Shown one piece after another: positions 6,870 to 15,221 of a stretch of DNA of 64,000 nucleotides. The stretch is taken from assembly GCA_965197565.1 (NCBI GenBank), contig CBDANK010000004.1:682001-746000 (forward strand), in the 5' to 3' direction. The notes beneath the pieces were generated by a model. That model was not told where the DNA came from. It made no database searches and saw only the letters and a program-made list of their open reading frames with translations. Every line of letters starts with the position of its first letter. Within the stretch, counting starts at the first letter, position 1. The stretch comes from G963667675 sp965197565. Lineage in GTDB: Bacteria; Chloroflexota; Dehalococcoidia; Lucifugimonadales; UBA3495. The translations under genes were made by a program, and so were the position numbers.

Positions 6870-7991
6870 TTACGGCTGTGGACGGCGTGACTGGCGGGAC
6901 AACTGGCGGCGGCCCGTCTTGGCCCCGGACTCTGCTGAGTCTGTCCACGTGGTCCAAGGCTTCTTGCCCAGAGCGCCCGCTGCGCTATTGTCATGGCCGT
7001 TAAGGTTGCTATGCCTCCGGGACCTTTCCCGGTCTTTCTGGTTGATGCGGTCAATGCCGACAGAGGAGAAGATCTCCCCCACGGGAGCGCAGAATGGGTC
7101 CGCTTCCATGCTCCTGCCGCCCTCAAGGATAGTAAGGGCCACCTCGCTCATTGCTTTGTAGGCAGCCCGGAGCAAGTGATTGGCGTGGATGATGATATTG
7201 AATCCCCTGGCCGCCAACTCCAAGTCAGTGATCGAGTTGTAAGTAGTCGGCACGCACACCAATGCCGGGCGCCGTTTCAACCGCCGGCAGAGCTCCCCAT
7301 AAGCCTCGGCAAAGGCCAATATCTCGCCGGGGTCCCGTTTGCTGGAATGGATCATTATCCCGTCGACCCCTGACCGGATATACAGTTCGGCCCGGTCCAA
7401 GGCATCCTCCAGCCCGGCCCCGGCGATTAAGCTTTCCAGCCGGGCGATAATCATAAAGTCATCGGTGGCGGTTACATCCTTGCCGCACTCGATTTTCTCG
7501 GCAAAGGTCAGAGGGTCCTCCAGAAGCTGGATCGCAGAACCGTCCAGGCTATTCCTCTTGGGGAATACTTTGTCTTCTATGATTACGCCCGATACACCCA
7601 ACCGCTCCAAGTGTTTTACCAGATATTCGAACTGAGCCGGCTCGCCGCCGGTGTCTCCGTCAACGATAATGGGCTTGGTGGTAACGTTAAGGATCTCGTC
7701 GACTGTATGAGTCCGGGAGTCGAACCCAACGATGGAAGCATCGGGCAGGCCCTTGCTTGCCGAGTCGGTCAGACTGCTCTCCCAAAGGCCGTCGTATTCA
7801 ATGACCTGTCCACCCTTGGTTATCCTGGCTCTTTCCGCTATGATGCCGCTGAGACCGCTGTGACTCTCGAGGATGCGGGCAAACCCCTTCTGGTCAATGC
7901 AGCTCTTTAGAGCCCGAAGCCGTTCTGCGGGGGTAATCCCCTTCACCCTGCCCATGGCTGTTCCGTTCTGTTTTTCTATCCTTACAGTCAT
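6870..7991 (-). CDS. pepM: phosphoenolpyruvate mutase
   Basis: A 373-residue member of the isocitrate lyase/PEP mutase superfamily. It has the signature EDKVFPKRNS (residues 139-148), which distinguishes true PEP mutase from lyases and hydrolases. VDGDTGG (110-116) supplies the metal ligands and SHSGLSGI lies near residue 43. The enzyme makes the C-P bond by converting PEP to phosphonopyruvate and is the entry point to nearly all known phosphonates. It heads the run of decarboxylase, transaminase, LicD and cytidylyltransferase genes. The last 50 or so residues (basic, Ser/Arg/Gln-rich) look unlike the family and may be a tail acquired through loss of the original stop. The start is chosen as the first ATG; a second Met at residue 13 is possible. 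Confidence 0.92.
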   Translation of the reverse strand: MTVRIEKQNGTAMGRVKGITPAERLRALKSCIDQKGFARILESHSGLSGIIAERARITKGGQVIEYDGLWESSLTDSASKGLPDASIVGFDSRTHTVDEILNVTTKPIIVDGDTGGEPAQFEYLVKHLERLGVSGVIIEDKVFPKRNSLDGSAIQLLEDPLTFAEKIECGKDVTATDDFMIIARLESLIAGAGLEDALDRAELYIRSGVDGIMIHSSKRDPGEILAFAEAYGELCRRLKRRPALVCVPTTYNSITDLELAARGFNIIIHANHLLRAAYKAMSEVALTILEGGRSMEADPFCAPVGEIFSSVGIDRINQKDRERSRRHSNLNGHDNSAAGALGKKPWTTWTDSAESGAKTGRRQLSRQSRRPQP

Positions 7992-8100
7992 GGCGTCTCA
8001 AGTCCTCCCAGCCTAGAATTAATGAACGGTTCTCGCTGCCCTTAATGGGCTTTCCATTAAGTCCCGCCATAGACCGGCAAGTCCGGCCTAGTCGAGACCG

Positions 8101-9120
8101 TTATGGTTTTTCCGCCGTTACTAAGGCTAACTGCGTTGGCAACGGTATCATTTCAATGTTTTGGAAACCACTGTCCCGAAGCCAGGACGCCACCTCTTCC
8201 CCTTCCCTGTCTTTGGCGCCTGGATGGAACGCAACCAAGACGTACAGGTCCTCCATAGTATCCAAGCGTTTGCGGGCCCGGCTGGGGTCGATTTGCATGT
8301 AATCTTGGACAATGATCTTCCCCCCCGGCGCCAACACGTCGTAGGCCAGTTGGAATACAGCGCGGCAATCGGCCTCGGGCCGTATGAGGACAACACCGGA
8401 AATGAGGGCCACGTCATAGTCCTTATCCAACTCCGTTTCGAAGAAGTCGCCCTCCAGTAGGATTACTCTTTCCTCAAGGCCGCGCTCCTTCACCAAGGGC
8501 CCGGCGATGCTCAACGGCTCTTTGCGGTCCACTACTACGGCGGTGAGCTGAGGGAAAGCCTCGCAAAGGGCAATACTGTAACTAGCCGCTCCGCCGCCCA
8601 AGTCAACCAGTTTGTGCTTGCCTCTGAGGTCCAGGTTCTTGACCAACTGGCGGGCTTGCCCCGAAGTCGCCCGATTGTGCTGGCCGACCATATAGTCTCT
8701 CCAGTAAGTGTCGGAGTCTACATAGCCGGTCTCAAAGGGCAGCAGTGTTTTCCCCTCGAGTATGATTTCGTCCAGCCGCCCCCACGACGCCCAAGTGTTC
8801 GTGTGGTGAAGAGCGTGGTCTCCCACATACTCCGGCTTGCCCCTAACCAAGAACCGGGAAGTCAAAGCCGAATTAAGGTATTTACCCTCTTGACTGTCCA
8901 ATAGCCCCAACACTGAACAGCACTCCAAGAAGGCCTCGACGTATCTTGGCGCCCCGCCGATTCGTTGGGCCACTTCTCCCGCTGTAGCCGGGGCATTTTC
9001 CAATAGGTAAAAGACATCCAGCTTGATGCTTGCCCGCAGTATCGCTGAATACCAAAAGTTACGGGCCAACTCGTTGATCTGCTCCGGGTCCAATACTTCG
9101 GATGACCGGGTCAGACTCAT
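8101..9120 (-). CDS. small-molecule O-methyltransferase (dimerisation domain plus class I MTase)
   Basis: About 339 residues from the ATG at 9120, which has a GAGG site at the right distance; an upstream in-frame start at 9174 would add an atypical 18-residue leader. The N-terminal winged-helix dimerisation domain (ELARNFWYSAILRASIKLDV) and the C-terminal Rossmann domain with LVDLGGGAASYSIAL and later LAPGGKIIVQD fit the CrtF/acetylserotonin O-methyltransferase family. It precedes pepM by 109 bases on the same strand and is the first gene of the phosphonate run. It could methylate a phosphonate, a hydroxylated intermediate or the carrier; the substrate is not deducible. Confidence 0.75.
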   Translation of the reverse strand: MSLTRSSEVLDPEQINELARNFWYSAILRASIKLDVFYLLENAPATAGEVAQRIGGAPRYVEAFLECCSVLGLLDSQEGKYLNSALTSRFLVRGKPEYVGDHALHHTNTWASWGRLDEIILEGKTLLPFETGYVDSDTYWRDYMVGQHNRATSGQARQLVKNLDLRGKHKLVDLGGGAASYSIALCEAFPQLTAVVVDRKEPLSIAGPLVKERGLEERVILLEGDFFETELDKDYDVALISGVVLIRPEADCRAVFQLAYDVLAPGGKIIVQDYMQIDPSRARKRLDTMEDLYVLVAFHPGAKDREGEEVASWLRDSGFQNIEMIPLPTQLALVTAEKP

Positions 9121-9766
9121 GACGCTACCTCTGTTTTCAGATCGACCGGCCGTAATCGCCCCGTCACCGTACACGCCGGCACTGTAGTGCTAAAAAAGCT
9201 ATGTGCAAAGTATTTCATCCAGACAATCATCACAAGCTGGGTTTGAGAACCAGGGTCAAGGTACTTGGGACCTAGAAGCTGTACGCCGGATACACCGGCA
9301 TAAGCCCAGTAGCCAGTGAGCGGGGGATTAAGCTAAGGGTCAAAGAGGATGGTGTGGCTGCTCCGAGACAGGCGATACTGGTGAGAAATAGATGCAATCT
9401 TCAAGCCGGGGCAACGCAGTGCCCGGCCCCTGACGGGTTTTAGCGGTAAGTGAACAATATCTGTTGACATGCCAGCACCTAAAACGCTTCGGGGTCGCCT
9501 GCATTATCTTGAAGCACAAGGCAAAAACCCCGGCCGAACCGGCTTGAGCGACCGGGAAAGTCTATCAGTGCCCGCCCGGAGAGTCAAATTCCCGTTGGGG
9601 GCTCCAACGGAGAAATACAGCCACAATTTGACAAAGCTATAGCGGGTATGAACGTACTTGGAGCGTTTTTGCCCGCATAACGTTGCATATCAGGCCAATC
9701 TTGTACAGAATCTTAATTGTTTCGGTGGGAGGTCAGACTATAAGAATAAGGGCTGCTCTCTACCGG
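9121..9766. other. long intergenic region between phosphonate cluster and hsdR
   Basis: About 645 bases separate the first gene of the phosphonate run from the 3' end of hsdR. The promoter for the phosphonate run should lie here, but no promoter strong enough to name was found. A 57-codon plus-strand frame at 9469-9642 lacks a convincing ribosome site or family match. No terminator or riboswitch could be supported. Confidence 0.5.
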
Positions 9767-12700
9767 TTAGGCCGCAGCCCAGCCTCCCGACAGAACTTCC
9801 GCCTGCTCCAGCACGGTCTGCGTTGCCTTCTCCTGCTTGTCAGGCGGGTAGCCGTGCTTGCGCAAGATACGGCGTACCAAGCGGCGCAGGTTGGCGCGGA
9901 TGTTCTCCCGCAGCGTCCAGTCTATGGTCACGTTGTTTCGGACAGTCTCGACGAGCTGGCGGGCGATAGTGCGGAGCGTCTCGTCGCCCAGCACTTGCAC
10001 GGCGCTATCGTTCGTCTCCAACGCGTCGTAGAAGGCCAACTCATCCTCCGACAGTCCCAAACTTTCGCCCCTAGCGTTGGCCTCTCGCATGTCTCTCGCA
10101 AGCCCGATCAGCTCCTCGATGACCTGGGCCGTCTCAATCGCCCGGTTCTGGTAGCGATGCAGCGTCTGCTCCAGCATCTCGGCGAAAGATCGGGCCTGCA
10201 CCACGTTCTTGCGCCGACGGATGGATACCTCGCCCCTGAGCAGCTTCTGTAGAAGCTCCACGGCTAGGTTGCGGTGCGGCATCCCACGCACCTCGGCTAG
10301 GAACTCGTCCGACAGTACCGAGATGTCCGGCTTGTCCAACCCCGCCGCCGCAAATATGTCCATCACGCCTTCGGATGCGACGGCACGGGAGATGATCTGT
10401 CGCACGGCTAGGTCCAACTCCTCTTCGGGGCGCGCCTCACTCGCCGCTCGCTTGGACAAGGCAGCCCGCACCGCCTGGAAGAATCCCACGTCGTCACGGA
10501 TGCGCGTAGTCTCCGGGTGGGGCACGGCCAGCGCAAAGGCCTGCGACAGTTCTCGCACTGCATTCAGGTAGCGTTCCTTGCCGTCCTTTTGGGCCAGCAC
10601 ATGCTCTTGGGCAGACGCCAGCAGGTTCAAGCGTTCCTGCGGAGTGCCCGATGTCCACTTGGTCCAGTCGAAGCCGTGGAATAGCGCGCGACACACCTCG
10701 TACTTCTCCAGCATCACCGCCACGGCCTCTTCCTGTTCCAAGGCCGTTCTCCCCTTGCCGCCGCTCTCGGTGTAGGCGGCAAGCGCCTGTTTCAGGTCCT
10801 GGGCCAGCCCCAGGTAGTCCACGACCAGACCGCCCGGCTTGTCCTTGAACACGCGATTCACGCGGGCGATGGCCTGCATCAGCCCGTGGCCTCGCATTGG
10901 CTTGTCCACGTACATGGTGTGCAGGCTCGGCGCGTCGAAACCCGTGAGCCACATGTCGCGCACCAGCACGACGCGCAGCGGATCGTCGGGGTCGCGGAAG
11001 CGTTGCGCCAGCGCCTCCCGCCGGCCCTTGTTCCTGATATGTGGCTGCCAGTCCGGAGGGTCCGACGCCGAGCCGGTCATCACCACCTTCATGTCACCTT
11101 GGCCGTCATAGTCGTCGTGCCAGTCGGGGCGCAGGAGCACCAACTCCCGGTAGAGGTCGATGCAGATGCGGCGGCTCATGCAGACGACCATCGCCTTGCC
11201 TTCCAGAGTTTCCAACCGCTGCTCGAAGTGGGACACGATGTCCTCGGCGATCTGCTTCACCCGCTTGTCCGCGCCGACGACGGCCTCCAACTGCGCCCAC
11301 TTGGTCTTGAGCTTCTCCGTGCGTTCCACCTCCTCGCCCTCCGTGGCTTCCTCGAAGTCCGGGTCGATATTCGGCCTCTCGTGCTCGTCCAAGGCCAGCT
11401 TGGCTAGGCGGCTCTCGTAGTAGATAGGAACTGTGGCTCCGTCCTCGACGGAGCGCTGGATGTCGTAGATGCTGATGTAGTCCCCGAACACGGCGCGAGT
11501 GTTGGCGTCCTGTAGCTCGATGGGCGTTCCCGTGAAGCCAACGAATGAGGCGTTGGGCAGGGCGTCCCGCATGTGCCGGGCGTAGCCGTCGATGAAGTCA
11601 TACTGGCTGCGATGGGCCTCGTCGGCGATGACGACGATGTTGCGCCTCCCCGATAGGGCCTGCCCTGAGCCTGCCGAAGGGGTCGGGTGGGTGTCGCCCT
11701 TCTCCTCCGGGAAGAACTTCTGGATGGTGGTGAAGACCACGCCCCCGGCGTTCACTGACAGCTTGTTTCGCAGGTCGGCGCGGCTCTCGGCCTGCGTTGG
11801 TGGTTGCCGTAGAAGGTCCTGGCAACGGGAGAAGGTGCCGAAAAGCTGGTCGTCCAAGTCGTTGCGGTCGGTAAGCACCACGACGGTCGGGTTCTCCATC
11901 GCTGGCTCGCGGACGATGGCCCCGGTGTAGAAGGCCATGGTCAGGCTCTTGCCGGACCCCTGGGTGTGCCACACTACCCCGATGCGCCGGTCGCCGGGCT
12001 CTCCGCCGGGTCTACGGCCCGATTCATAGCGCCCTCGCTCCCCGGCTATGCGACGTTCCTCTCGTTGCAGCCTCGCCGCCCGCAGGGTCTCCCCCACCGC
12101 AACCCTGACGGCGTGGAACTGGTGATAGCCCGCCATTTTCTTGACCAGCGCGCCGCCGCCGTCGCCCTCGAACACGATGAAGTCGCGGACGAGCGCGAGG
12201 AAGCGGTGCGGCTCGAAGACGCCTTCCAGCATCACTTGTAGCTCCGTCAGGTGCGGGTCGGCCAGCGTCTCCCCGGTGACGGTGCGCCAGGGCTTGAACC
12301 ACTCCCGACCGGAGATGAGCGTCCCTAGGCGGGCCTCGGTCCCGTCCGATACCATCAGCGCCTCGTTCATGGAGAAGAGGGTGGGCAGCTCAGCCTTGTA
12401 GGTCTGAAGCTGCTGCCATGCTGTCCAGATGGTGGCGTCCTCATCCGCCGGGTTCTTCAGCTCGACCACGCCCAAGGGCAGCCCGTTAACGAACAGCACG
12501 ACATCCGGCCTGCGGGTGTTCCGGTTCTCTGTCACCGTGAACTGGTTGACCGCCAGCCAGTCGTTGTTGGGAGGCACCTCGAAGTCGATGACCTGTACCT
12601 GCGCCCCGTGAATGCGTCCTTCACTATCCCGGTGCTCCACCGTCACGCCGTCGACCAGCATCCGGTGGAAGGCGCGGTTGCGGGCTTCAAGGGTCGAGCC

Positions 12701-12934
12701 TTCGGGGCGGGTGAGCCTGCGGAAGGCGTAGTCCATTACCGATGCGGGCAGGCCTGGATTCAATGCGGCGAGGGCGTCCCGCAGCCGACGCTCCAGGACC
12801 ACCTGGCCGTAGTCGGAACGCTCGGCGTTGGGCGCGTCCGGGGCGATGTCCCTGCCGTGAGCCACGCGCCAACCGAGGCTGACCAGCCAGTCAAGGGCCG
12901 CCTGCTCAACGTCGGCTTCGGTTAGGGTGGTCAC
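9767..12934 (-). CDS. hsdR: type I restriction enzyme, R (motor/nuclease) subunit
   Basis: About 1055 residues. The N-terminal PD-ExK nuclease core shows RPDVVLFVNGLPLGVVELK. The superfamily 2 translocase has Walker A in HTQGSGKSLTM and DEAH in IADEAHRSQYDF, with later helicase motifs GFTGTPIE and VNRVFKDKPGG. HsdR cleaves unmodified DNA after ATP-driven translocation by the HsdR2M2S complex. The GTG at 12934 is the preferred start because it overlaps the stop of the upstream PIN gene (GTGA) and because the first ten codons match three truncated stubs further upstream; a TTG at 12946 is also in frame. An in-frame repeat-derived insertion sits just before the DEAH motif. Confidence 0.92.
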   Translation of the reverse strand: MTTLTEADVEQAALDWLVSLGWRVAHGRDIAPDAPNAERSDYGQVVLERRLRDALAALNPGLPASVMDYAFRRLTRPEGSTLEARNRAFHRMLVDGVTVEHRDSEGRIHGAQVQVIDFEVPPNNDWLAVNQFTVTENRNTRRPDVVLFVNGLPLGVVELKNPADEDATIWTAWQQLQTYKAELPTLFSMNEALMVSDGTEARLGTLISGREWFKPWRTVTGETLADPHLTELQVMLEGVFEPHRFLALVRDFIVFEGDGGGALVKKMAGYHQFHAVRVAVGETLRAARLQREERRIAGERGRYESGRRPGGEPGDRRIGVVWHTQGSGKSLTMAFYTGAIVREPAMENPTVVVLTDRNDLDDQLFGTFSRCQDLLRQPPTQAESRADLRNKLSVNAGGVVFTTIQKFFPEEKGDTHPTPSAGSGQALSGRRNIVVIADEAHRSQYDFIDGYARHMRDALPNASFVGFTGTPIELQDANTRAVFGDYISIYDIQRSVEDGATVPIYYESRLAKLALDEHERPNIDPDFEEATEGEEVERTEKLKTKWAQLEAVVGADKRVKQIAEDIVSHFEQRLETLEGKAMVVCMSRRICIDLYRELVLLRPDWHDDYDGQGDMKVVMTGSASDPPDWQPHIRNKGRREALAQRFRDPDDPLRVVLVRDMWLTGFDAPSLHTMYVDKPMRGHGLMQAIARVNRVFKDKPGGLVVDYLGLAQDLKQALAAYTESGGKGRTALEQEEAVAVMLEKYEVCRALFHGFDWTKWTSGTPQERLNLLASAQEHVLAQKDGKERYLNAVRELSQAFALAVPHPETTRIRDDVGFFQAVRAALSKRAASEARPEEELDLAVRQIISRAVASEGVMDIFAAAGLDKPDISVLSDEFLAEVRGMPHRNLAVELLQKLLRGEVSIRRRKNVVQARSFAEMLEQTLHRYQNRAIETAQVIEELIGLARDMREANARGESLGLSEDELAFYDALETNDSAVQVLGDETLRTIARQLVETVRNNVTIDWTLRENIRANLRRLVRRILRKHGYPPDKQEKATQTVLEQAEVLSGGWAAA
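11656..11690. repeat. REP-like repeat inserted in frame within hsdR
   Basis: The segment containing CCCTGAGCCTGCCGAAGGG is a widespread intergenic repeat type; a relative occurs near 53973-53994. Here it encodes a TPSAGSGQALSG-like stretch between EEKGDTHP and RRNIVVIADEAH, where type I R subunits normally have a shorter loop. The frame is preserved, so the protein may tolerate it. Confidence 0.55.
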
Positions 12935-13350
12935 GAGGCTTCCCAAGGGTTGATCACCTCGACGGCGACGTCGTCAAAGTGAGCCATGTTGCGAGTGGCT
13001 AAGGCCAAGTCATGGGCTCTGGCTATGCCGGCGATCAGAGCATCGCCCATGTCGATAGTGCGTCCGGCACGGCGGGCCTGTGCCCTGAACTCAGCGGACC
13101 ACTCCGCTCCTATCCTGTCTAACGGCAGTATGCGGTTCTCATACGTTCCCAAGATGGCCGATTGCATCACTGACAAACGCTTGCGGCGGGCTCCCTGCGG
13201 GAGCAGCCGCAAGCCGTACTCAACCTCATGTATGAGGATTGATGACAACCATAAATCTTCCTGCTCAGACAAAAAGCTGACAACCTGCGGGTCTGGAACG
13301 TGCCTGGTCAGCTCCGAGATCACATTGGTGTCCAGAAGATAGCCGGTCAT
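12931..13350 (-). CDS. PIN-domain ribonuclease toxin (VapC/FitB-like)
   Basis: A 139-residue PIN protein with the acidic residues expected for metal-dependent RNA cleavage: D7 in LLDTN, E42 in IHEVEYG and D103 in IDMGDALIAG. Its ATG overlaps the stop of the Phd-like antitoxin gene (ATGA at 13347-13350), the usual toxin-antitoxin arrangement, and its own stop overlaps the hsdR start. The pair therefore sits in the hsdR operon and could act as an addiction module stabilising the restriction locus or as an abortive-infection arm. The function as a toxin is inferred from family and layout. Confidence 0.88.
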   Translation of the reverse strand: MTGYLLDTNVISELTRHVPDPQVVSFLSEQEDLWLSSILIHEVEYGLRLLPQGARRKRLSVMQSAILGTYENRILPLDRIGAEWSAEFRAQARRAGRTIDMGDALIAGIARAHDLALATRNMAHFDDVAVEVINPWEAS

Positions 13351-13622
13351 TCGCCCTCGTCGTCGATAAACGGGACCTTCCGGTTCGAACTACGGTCCGG
13401 CGCCTCGAAGTCCGTGCCGCGCGGCACGTTCTCAATCAGCCACTGCCCCAATGGTTTGCGGGGATGTGTCTTCGCGTCCCATACATCGGCGGGCACGACG
13501 ATGAACAGTCGCCGGGTACCTATGCGCTGAGGCCCTTCTGACTCGGCGAGGCGCAGAATCTCAGACAGACGGGCTTTGGCCTCGGCCACGGTCCACACGC
13601 GTTTAGATTGAGAACCCAACAT
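13347..13622 (-). CDS. Phd/YefM-family antitoxin
   Basis: About 91 residues from the ATG at 13622, which has AGGAG eight bases upstream; a longer in-frame start at 13655 would run through the operator and is rejected. The N-terminal segment VWTVAEAKARLSEIL is typical of the Phd DNA-binding fold. The C-terminal part (VPRGTDFEAPDRSSNRKVPF) would wrap the PIN toxin. It is translationally coupled to the toxin and probably represses its own promoter through the inverted repeat that overlaps the -10 box. Confidence 0.85.
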   Translation of the reverse strand: MLGSQSKRVWTVAEAKARLSEILRLAESEGPQRIGTRRLFIVVPADVWDAKTHPRKPLGQWLIENVPRGTDFEAPDRSSNRKVPFIDDEGE

Positions 13623-13643
13623 TGATATACTCCTGACAATGCT

Positions 13644-13682
13644 GATATAGTCCATTATAGACTATATCAGGCAGGCGCTCAA
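13644..13682 (-). promoter_or_regulatory. promoter and operator of the Phd-PIN module
   Basis: On the minus strand TTGAGC (13682-13677), a 17-base spacer and TATAAT (13659-13654) form a strong promoter. A perfect inverted repeat, GATATAGTC / GACTATATC with a 7-base spacer (13644-13668), brackets the -10 box. This is what antitoxin autorepression requires. Confidence 0.75.
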
Positions 13683-13715
13683 GGCGGCCTCCAACAACCG
13701 ACACCTGAACCCCAA

Positions 13716-13817
13716 GCGTGTCCGGCGCGATGTCCAGCCCGTGCGCCATCTGCCAGCCGAGGGCCGCAAGCCAGTCCAGGGCGGCGGCTCCACGTCGGCT
13801 TCGGTGAGGGTGGTTAT
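13716..13817 (-). pseudogene. hsdR 5' stub A (about 100 bases)
   Basis: Read on the minus strand, this stretch aligns with the first 33 or so codons of hsdR at roughly three quarters identity, for example TLTEADVE, ALDWLAALGWQMAHGLDIAPD. It carries a one-base deletion after the tenth codon and an ATA in place of the start. It begins exactly at the stop codon of the RAYT gene upstream (TAA at 13816-13814). It is a relic of a different hsdR allele. Confidence 0.75.
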
Positions 13818-14438
13818 GGGCTCCCTGGCGCCGGGTTTACTGCTAACGGGTTTTCGGAATCAAAGGCCCATTGCAGTGGGTTGTCGAGAATGTACCGGCG
13901 GATTCTTTCTATGGACTCGTCGTTACGTACTATGTGTTCGTAATAATTCCGTTGCCACAACCGTCTCCGGAACGAGGCCCAATTCATAGTCCGAACACCC
14001 CGTCCGTATTCCACGGTTGTTAATGATTTGTACGCCCCGACTACGTCTCCCAATCCGGTCCTGCGCCCCAATGTAGGGAGCAACCCTCGTGGTTGCCTCG
14101 GGATCTCCGGCATTGGGAGCGGCCCGGACATCAATCCCCTGGGCGCCCACAAGGGGCGTCCCTACCGGCTGGTGGAATACGATAATCCCATGGATGTGGT
14201 TAGGCATCACGATAAAGGAATCCATCTCGATGCGAGGAAACCGGTCAGGCATTTTCTCCCAAACACGCTTGATCATCTTCCCGGCCTCGTTCAACCTTGT
14301 CTTGCCGTCCGCCACGTCTCCGAACAAGCAGAGGCGGTCCTGTGTGACCACGGTGATGAAGTACGCGGCGGCCCGGGAATAGTCGTATCCCCTCAGTCTA
14401 ATCAAACGTCGGCGGCGTAGGTTAGAGCCGCTCTCCAT
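13814..14438 (-). pseudogene. RAYT (REP-associated tyrosine transposase), frameshifted
   Basis: The product is a Y1/TnpA-REP-like transposase: LRGYDYSRAAAYFITVVTQ near the start, then the HUH-type MPNHIHGII, then in another frame GAYKSLTTVEY and RRLWQRNYYEHIVRN. Comparison with the second RAYT nearby shows a one-base insertion near 14079, inside a REP-like hairpin embedded in the gene. Up to that point the frame runs from 14438; after it the frame ends at 13814. The stop coincides with the start of hsdR stub A. It is probably inactive unless the indel is an assembly error. Confidence 0.8.
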
Positions 14439-14509
14439 ACGCTGTCCTTTCCCGACGAGTCCGTAGTCGGCTCGGCAACATCATACCCGAGTCAGGCCTA
14501 CTGGATTGC

Positions 14510-14555
14510 TGGCAGGGGCGGCGGCCTCAACGTCGGCTTCGGTGAGGGTGGTCAT
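14510..14555 (-). pseudogene. hsdR 5' stub B (about 13 codons)
   Basis: The minus strand reads ATG ACC ACC CTC ACC GAA GCC GAC and continues for about five more hsdR-like codons before similarity ends. It encodes MTTLTEADVEAAA, nearly the same as the true hsdR N-terminus. Its ATG overlaps the stop of the upstream RAYT gene (ATGA). Confidence 0.7.
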
Positions 14556-15108
14556 GGACCGGCGTCCTGCGGTCTCGCTGTCATCGGGTTCTCTTGGTCC
14601 AAGTCCCACTGCGCCGGGTTGTCGAGGATGTATTGGCGGATGTGGCTCAGGGATTCATTATCCGCACTATATGTTCATAGTAATTTCGCTGCCACAAACG
14701 CCTCTCGAACGGCGGCCAACTCAAGGCCACTACGCCCCGCGTGTATTCCACCGTTGTCAACGATTTATACGCCCCGATCACGCTCCCCAATGTAGGGGCA
14801 ACCCTCGTGGTTGCCCTGTCCTCCGCGCCGGTTGGGGGCCTGCTCAAAACGATGATGCCGTGCAGATGGTTCGGCATGACCACGAAATAGTCCATTTTGA
14901 TGCCGGCAAACCGCTCCGGCAGTTCCTCCCAAGTCCGGCAGGCCATCTGCCCCGCATCATTCAAACGCATCTCGTCTCCGGCCACCTCGCCAAAACAACA
15001 CGACCTCCCTTCCGTGACGATGGTCACAAAATACGTGCCCGCCAGGGAGTAATCGTATCCCGCCAGCCGGTTGGAGCGGCGGCGATGAACGTCCGGGTTA
15101 TGATTCAT
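14552..15108 (-). pseudogene. RAYT transposase, second copy, C-terminal frameshift
   Basis: A Y1 transposase with SNRLAGYDYSLAGTYFVTIV, the HUH-type MPNHLHGIIV, GAYKSLTTVEYTRGV and RRLWQRNYYEHIVR. After IVR the frame shifts by one base and stops early. In the corrected frame it continues with NESLSHIRQYILDNP and ends on the TGA that overlaps hsdR stub B at 14552-14554. The REP-like hairpin (GGGGCAACC / GGTTGCCC) lies inside the gene near 14793-14815 and is translated. The two RAYTs are diverged relatives, not a recent duplication. Confidence 0.8.
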
Positions 15109-15179
15109 GCTGCTTTCGGACCAAGGCGCCCACAAGGGGCGCCTCTACGGTTAGGCAGGATTGAAATCAACCCACCTCC

Positions 15180-15221
15180 CAGGGTGGCGACCTCAACGCC
15201 GGCTTCGGTGATGGTGGTCAT
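15180..15221 (-). pseudogene. hsdR 5' stub C (about 14 codons)
   Basis: The minus strand encodes MTTITEAGVEVATLG, close to the hsdR N-terminus MTTLTEADVEQAALD. Its ATG overlaps the stop of the upstream PIN gene as TAATG (15219-15223). Similarity to hsdR ends after about 14 codons, before the second RAYT element begins. Confidence 0.65.

Noticed and set aside
9380..9600. Possible cobalamin riboswitch upstream of the methyltransferase
   Set aside because: The region has several hairpins, but the conserved B12-box and core of a cobalamin riboswitch could not be matched on either strand.
9469..9642. 57-codon plus-strand frame in the gap upstream of the phosphonate genes
   Set aside because: No ribosome binding site or recognisable motif; composition is compatible with chance.
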